A stretch of DNA of 64,000 bases from Solidesulfovibrio magneticus RS-1 (lineage in GTDB: Bacteria; Desulfobacterota; Desulfovibrionia; Desulfovibrionales; Desulfovibrionaceae): positions 744,001 to 808,000 of the forward strand of contig NC_012796.1 of NCBI RefSeq assembly GCF_000010665.1. The letters are read 5' to 3'. Shown here piece after piece: positions 60,381 to 64,000 of this stretch. The position numbers and the translations under genes were made by a program. Each line of letters begins with the position of its first letter. The stretch's first letter is position 1. The notes below the pieces were generated by a model. It did no database searches. It had not been told where the DNA came from and worked only from the letters and a program-made list of their open reading frames with translations.

Positions 60381-61299
60381 CTGGATAACGGCTTCGGTTG
60401 TACGCAGCGCGGCGGTCGATGACTGCCGCAAGCTCTCGCTCAAGGCGTCGAATTGCTGCCGGGTCAGGGCTTCGAACCTCTGCCGGTCCTGCTCTGTCTT
60501 GGCCCGCATGCGCTCGGCCAGGGAGGCCAGGGAGGCCAGTGAGTTGCCAGTGCTCGACATAGATTCCCCCTTTGAGGCGAAGCTTTTCGCCGCTGGCTGG
60601 GTCTTTGACGGTGATGTAGTCCTTGCCCGCCCTGTTGATTTCCAGGTCTGCCTCCTGAAGCGCCGCAAGGAGCTCTGAACGGTTGGTGACCTGTCCCTCT
60701 TCGATCTTCATGAGCAGGAAGGCGTGGACGGCGTCCTTGGCCTCCGCGCGTTCGTCCTTGCCGGGCCTTGTGCCCCATCGGAGCAGACGGGCTTTGTGCA
60801 GGTCCGCGTGTTCCGGCGTGCGCAGTCGGGCTCTGGCCGGATCGTCCGGCCTGGCCCAACCTTCGCGGTGATTGTGCAGGTCCCGGAACACGTCGAAGTG
60901 TTTTTGCCAGCCGGGCGGACAGGGATTGAACGCCTTGCCGCTTGAGAGCTCCACGCGTGGTATGACGAAATGGAGCTCATGGTGCCCAGCATGGTGATGC
61001 CTCACCCAGAGGATATTGCGCTGGTCCGGCTCCAGGCCGGCAAAGGCCACGGCCTCGAAGTCGTCCATGACGCGTGTTTCCTGCTTGGGCGTCACGACCT
61101 CGTCCGGATGCCAGGAAAGAACCCCGGCCGTGAACTTCCATTTGGTGTCCAGGGAGTCGATCAGCTCTCGGGTCTGCTCAGGATCGCCACGCAGCACCTC
61201 GGGGGGATGGTTGTCCCGGCCCGGGTAGTCCGGCAGCACCAGGTAGCGCGTCGGCCCATCCCCGGTCCCTTGGCCGTGCGGGAAGACCTTCATATACAT
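60343..61299 (-). CDS. relaxase/mobilization nuclease, probably cut at its C-terminus
   Basis: 318 residues. VRHHHAGHHELHFVIPRVEL carries the His cluster of relaxases; HLVLPDYPG-like and FTAGVLSWHPDE precede it. It would nick oriT to start mobilization. Its last ~12 residues overlap the antisense of the truncated integrase, so the natural C-terminus has probably been lost. The start overlaps the mobC stop. Confidence 0.75.
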   Translation of the reverse strand: MYMKVFPHGQGTGDGPTRYLVLPDYPGRDNHPPEVLRGDPEQTRELIDSLDTKWKFTAGVLSWHPDEVVTPKQETRVMDDFEAVAFAGLEPDQRNILWVRHHHAGHHELHFVIPRVELSSGKAFNPCPPGWQKHFDVFRDLHNHREGWARPDDPARARLRTPEHADLHKARLLRWGTRPGKDERAEAKDAVHAFLLMKIEEGQVTNRSELLAALQEADLEINRAGKDYITVKDPASGEKLRLKGGIYVEHWQLTGLPGLPGRAHAGQDRAGPAEVRSPDPAAIRRLERELAAVIDRRAAYNRSRYPGQLAQDSQRPFS

Positions 61300-61673
61300 G
61301 GCGTCTCCACGGAGGGTTTTGACTCCAGGGGAAGAGAGGTTTCTTGCCGGTCACGGTCATCTGGGGCAGCGTCTCGCTTGAGTGCCCTCTCGAAGCTTAA
61401 AAGGGCTGCCAATACACGTATGGTCTCCGCGCGGCTTTTGTACGTGTTGGCCCACCGAGCCAACTGGTTCAAGAGCGCTCCCACTCGGGCGAGCTGGCGC
61501 ACGTGCTCCTTTTCCAAGGGCGTTTTGCGCAGACGATAATCCAAGGCTCGTTGGCGGATGAAATCCGTCACGGTCTGCCCCTGGGCTTTCGCCTTGGCCA
61601 TGATCGCTTCCTTCTCAGCCGGGGTGACGCGAAGCTTGATCCAGGCTGTGCGGTTTGGGGCGTTTTCTTTCAT
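61290..61673 (-). CDS. MobC-like relaxosome accessory protein
   Basis: 127 residues. WIKLRVTPAEKEAIMAKAKA and VTDFIRQRALDYRL are the ribbon-helix-helix start of MobC/MbeC-type proteins; VGALLNQLARWANTYKS is the MobC helix. It binds near oriT and helps the relaxase. It overlaps the relaxase start. Confidence 0.8.
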   Translation of the reverse strand: MKENAPNRTAWIKLRVTPAEKEAIMAKAKAQGQTVTDFIRQRALDYRLRKTPLEKEHVRQLARVGALLNQLARWANTYKSRAETIRVLAALLSFERALKRDAAPDDRDRQETSLPLESKPSVETPCI

Positions 61674-61864
61674 GGCGTCACCTGTCTTGATGTCTTTGGC
61701 AGGGGTCGAGGGGGGGCGCAGCCCACCCGCCAGCCCCGGCAGGGGGCACCGCGTCAGCGCGTGCCCACAACGGGTAGGCTGGCTATGCGGCATACCACCA
61801 ATGAGCGCAGATTCTGCGGAGAAACATACCCATGGCGAAAAAAGCGAAAGAAGCGCAAAAAGCC
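61674..61864. other. candidate oriT region upstream of mobC
   Basis: 191 bp with no gene, directly upstream of mobC-relaxase, where oriT is commonly found. It contains an imperfect inverted repeat GGGCAC / GTGCCC around 61745-61770. No known nick-site sequence was matched. Confidence 0.35.
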
Positions 61865-63247
61865 TCATGCACCGATCCTCCTTTGTTCGCTTTTTTCGCT
61901 TAATTCGCGCAAGGCCAGGATGATCCGGGGACGGCCCGCGTTTTTGACCTTGGTGATGGTAATGCGCTGTTGTGCTTCGAGTTGCTGCAGCAGGGGTTTG
62001 AGGCGGTCGCGGGGGACATGCCTACTGAGGGCTGAGCTCAGTTCGGTCGCTGTGAGCGGACCGGTCTTGAGCGCCTCCAGGATTTTATCCTCAAGCGGAT
62101 CTGTCGCCCGATCCCCGAAGATGTACAGCGCCGAGTCCTGGGCGTAGCGCCACATGGCAAGGGCCGCCTGCAGGTGGGGCTCCTCGATCTCCCCCTGTGC
62201 ATCCAAGAGCGCGTAGAGAAGCGACAAACGCAGGGTTTGGGCCTCTGCTCTATTGATTATACTTCCGGCCAAGCCTGTGTGCTCCTGGGAGAGCTCTGGG
62301 TAGACGTGTCTCCAGAGCTCCAAGGTATTCGCCGTCATGGTCATGACCCCACGTTGCTGCGCTTGCCCCACGCGCCGCCAAAGCTCGCGCTGCAAGGGCG
62401 CAAGCTCTGCGTCCGGCATCCGTGAAGGCAAGGCCACCAGTTTCGATCGCCGGGCGCATATCCAAAGGAACCGGTTGCCGAAGCCATTCACTGCCTGCAC
62501 CTCGCCCAAACACACGGCGAGTTCCTGCATGGTAATGTGGGCGATGATGCTGATATGCGCGCCGCGTACCAGGATGGGATTGTTTTTGGTCAGGGGGGCA
62601 TAGTCGCCGGAGTCCCAGAAACAACGGATGCCCATGGAGAGTGTGTTGCCTTCCCGTTTGAAGCAAGCAAAGGCGCTTGCTAACTCTTCGTCCATGATGA
62701 CGAGCCTTTTGTCTCCCTTTTCGCGGACCGGTTCGGCGGGGTTCTGTCGCTGCCTTCGTTCCCGCTCCTCGTCGCTTTCGTCTCGCACATGGTGGGCCAG
62801 GCCTTCCCCCGTGGAGAGCGGGCCGCCGCTCTCCCTGGCGGGCAAAGGGACGCCCCATGTCTTCAGGTCGATGGGCAGGCAGTGTTTCCGCTCAAAGAGC
62901 TTTGTCACGGGATGCCGGGAGGTCCCTTTGCGGGCCTTGCTGGAATTGCCGCAGATGACGGCGAAGAGTCGCGGTGGGTGGATGGTTTCGCCCACATAGA
63001 GGTGTGGGCCTCGGTTGGGCGCGTAGCCGTAAACCTCCGCCCCGAAGCGCACCAACGCGGTGATGCAGACCGCCGCCGGATCGGCTTCGCTGTCGCGTGT
63101 CGCCAGTCGCACGAACTCGCCCAGGATGCCTGGGCAGGCGTCAAACGAGAATCGAGGCCATTCCTTGAGGGCAAGGTCATCAGGATCGTCGGTTGTGGCA
63201 CCGATCTGCAGCTGAGCCCGGGGCAGCCCCCGGATTGCGCTGCTCAT
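61865..63247 (-). CDS. DUF3987-like mobile element protein
   Basis: 460 residues. FSFDACPGILGEFVRLATRD and VYGYAPNRGPHLYV followed by AVICGNSSKARKGTSRHPVT resemble DUF3987 proteins (helicase-like core found on phages and plasmids). The Walker A-like GNSSKARKGTS is typical of this family. The C-terminus has a winged-helix (LTATELSSALSRHVPRDRL). The start overlaps the AlpA-like gene stop as ATGA. Confidence 0.75.
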   Translation of the reverse strand: MSSAIRGLPRAQLQIGATTDDPDDLALKEWPRFSFDACPGILGEFVRLATRDSEADPAAVCITALVRFGAEVYGYAPNRGPHLYVGETIHPPRLFAVICGNSSKARKGTSRHPVTKLFERKHCLPIDLKTWGVPLPARESGGPLSTGEGLAHHVRDESDEERERRQRQNPAEPVREKGDKRLVIMDEELASAFACFKREGNTLSMGIRCFWDSGDYAPLTKNNPILVRGAHISIIAHITMQELAVCLGEVQAVNGFGNRFLWICARRSKLVALPSRMPDAELAPLQRELWRRVGQAQQRGVMTMTANTLELWRHVYPELSQEHTGLAGSIINRAEAQTLRLSLLYALLDAQGEIEEPHLQAALAMWRYAQDSALYIFGDRATDPLEDKILEALKTGPLTATELSSALSRHVPRDRLKPLLQQLEAQQRITITKVKNAGRPRIILALRELSEKSEQRRIGA

Positions 63248-63531
63248 TGCTCATCCCCATTTTTCCGTTCCGATTTTCGCGGACGTCCGCGCCGTTTAGT
63301 GGGGGGCGTTGTGAGGGTGCGTTGGGGATTCGCTTTTCCGTCGGCTCGATCGGTCTTTTCCTGGACCCATTTTTCGACCACGGCTGGATTCCAGGCGAGG
63401 CGGCGACCCAACTTTATAGGCGGCGGCACAGCGTCGAACTGCTTTCGGGCGAGATGACCGTGGATTGATGCTGGAGTTTTTCCAAGAATGATGGACATGT
63501 CTTCGATGTAGTAAAACATTTTTTTGACCAT
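63244..63531 (-). CDS. AlpA-like HTH regulator
   Basis: 95 residues. YYIEDMSIILGKTPASIHGH and KLGRRLAWNPAVVEKWVQE are typical AlpA/excisionase features; the tail is basic (KRRGRPRKSERKNG). GAGGAGT precedes the start at 63531. It is first in the leftward element operon and likely controls it. Confidence 0.75.
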   Translation of the reverse strand: MVKKMFYYIEDMSIILGKTPASIHGHLARKQFDAVPPPIKLGRRLAWNPAVVEKWVQEKTDRADGKANPQRTLTTPPTKRRGRPRKSERKNGDEQ

Positions 63532-63619
63532 GAGTACTCCTCGGTATCTGTGCAAATTGTGAGCACGCAGGCATAAACACGATTTTTAAAATAGTGGCAA
63601 GTTGACTGAAATGCAGTTA

Positions 63620-63665
63620 TGTCACTGTATGTCAACGTAGAGTGTAGTTTTGTCACTGAATGTCA
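63620..63665. repeat. two iteron-like direct repeats upstream of the AlpA-like gene
   Basis: TGTCACTGTATGTCA (63620-63634) and TGTCACTGAATGTCA (63651-63665) are spaced 31 bp, about three helical turns. They lie in a 378-bp gene-free interval (63532-63909) that is AT-rich between 63700 and 63790. They could be operator sites or part of a replication origin. Confidence 0.6.
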
Positions 63666-63875
63666 TTGCATGGTATAGTTGAAGGGGATTGCCGTATAAG
63701 CCGTTTTTAGAAAGTTAAATATTTCAGATAGATAGCGAGGTGTGGAAAAAATTTTAAATTTTATTTTCCATTGTTTTTAATAAGTTAGATCTATTCTCGC
63801 TCGTTAGGATGCCTGCCGACGGGGAGGAGGGGGGCTGCGGCGACAATGCCCCTGCCCGGGCCGAGGCCGATGGCC

Positions 63876-63903
63876 TTGACAAAAAGTACCTTTATGGTAA
63901 CTT
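63876..63903 (+). promoter_or_regulatory. promoter with overlapping operator before mqsR
   Basis: TTGACA (63876-63881), 16-bp spacer, TAACTT (63898-63903). The spacer contains TACC-N5-GGTA, similar to the known MqsA operator. Transcription would start at about the ATG itself, so the mRNA may be leaderless. Confidence 0.5.
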
Positions 63904-63909
63904 TTCCTC

Positions 63910-64000
63910 ATGGAAAAGCGAAAGCCGACGTATGACCTGGGCTCTTTCCAGGATGCGGCGAGAAGGGGCGAAGTCGCCGTGACGAGAACCGCCGCCCAGG
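63910..64000 (+). CDS. mqsR: MqsR-type toxin, N-terminal fragment (cut by window edge)
   Basis: The 30 codons present read MEKRKPTYDLGSFQDAARRG then EVAVTRTAAQ. The opening MEKR-P and following helix match MqsR, a RelE-fold mRNA interferase whose antitoxin MqsA would follow downstream. Catalytic residues lie outside the window. No Shine-Dalgarno is present. Confidence 0.65.
   Translation, partial: MEKRKPTYDLGSFQDAARRGEVAVTRTAAQ

Noticed and set aside
60381-60678. C-terminal half of the integrase open frame
   Set aside because: It is antisense to the relaxase and lacks integrase motifs, so it was left out of the integrase remnant.

Overview
The window looks like a chromosome segment of a GC-rich sulfate-reducing deltaproteobacterium of the Desulfovibrio / Solidesulfovibrio kind. 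This is an inference from the GC-rich codon use, the type IV pilus gene order, a cytochrome bd operon next to a menaquinone-type methyltransferase, and the families of small proteins on the mobile elements. No rRNA or other species marker is present.

Layout. (1) 1-21.9 kb holds a type IV pilus locus of MSHA type. It has a divergent pilT start, an HTH gene, a PilM-PilN-like fusion, PilO-like and PilP-like proteins, a lipoprotein secretin, an MshM/ExeA-like ATPase, a PilB/MshE-type ATPase, a PilC-type platform protein, a membrane-anchored sigma-54 activator, a pilin with a candidate sigma-54 promoter and a strong terminator, a convergent Tmtc-like multispanning TPR glycosyltransferase, three minor pilins, two large proteins that join a pilin-like N-terminus to an L-type (legume) lectin domain, and a lytic transglycosylase. 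The natural reading is a sigma-54 and c-di-GMP controlled pilus whose tip carries sugar-binding adhesins. (2) 22-26.2 kb has envelope and housekeeping genes (AhpD-like protein, lipoprotein, Gate-domain membrane protein, MltB-like transglycosylase, polysaccharide deacetylase). (3) 26.4-27.7 kb is an IS110-family insertion sequence with a structured 5' non-coding end that fits a bridge RNA, lying next to a REP-like palindrome. (4) 27.7-29.4 kb is a ParA ATPase with an N-terminal zinc ribbon and a ribbon-helix-helix partner. (5) 29.5-47.3 kb holds a MATE exporter, two methyltransferases, cydAB, a UbiA-type prenyltransferase, a PAS histidine kinase, a cytochrome b5-like membrane protein with a response regulator, a SpoIIE-type phosphatase with a small Cys-rich protein, a UvrD/PcrA helicase, an AT-rich GT87-like gene and a nucleotide pyrophosphatase-like protein.

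(6) 47.55-58.87 kb is an integrated element of about 11.2 kb in tRNA-Leu(UAA). A perfect 61-bp direct repeat marks attL and attR. The integrase lies beside attR, and a 22-bp repeated sequence just inside both ends looks like integrase arm sites. It carries a bacteriohemerythrin, two related modules of tiny proteins, a duplicated ~127-bp structured non-coding repeat, Cys-rich phage-like proteins, a nine-copy TGGCGCT iteron-like cluster and a large primase/helicase-like replication protein. (7) 59.6-64.0 kb is the remnant of a second, mobilizable element: an integrase truncated against a relaxase gene, MobC-like protein, a DUF3987-like protein, an AlpA-like regulator, iteron-like repeats and the start of an mqsR-type toxin gene.

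The most interesting points are the paired lectin-pilins, the IS110 candidate bridge RNA at a REP-like element, and the duplicated structured repeat with compensatory changes inside the tRNA-Leu element.
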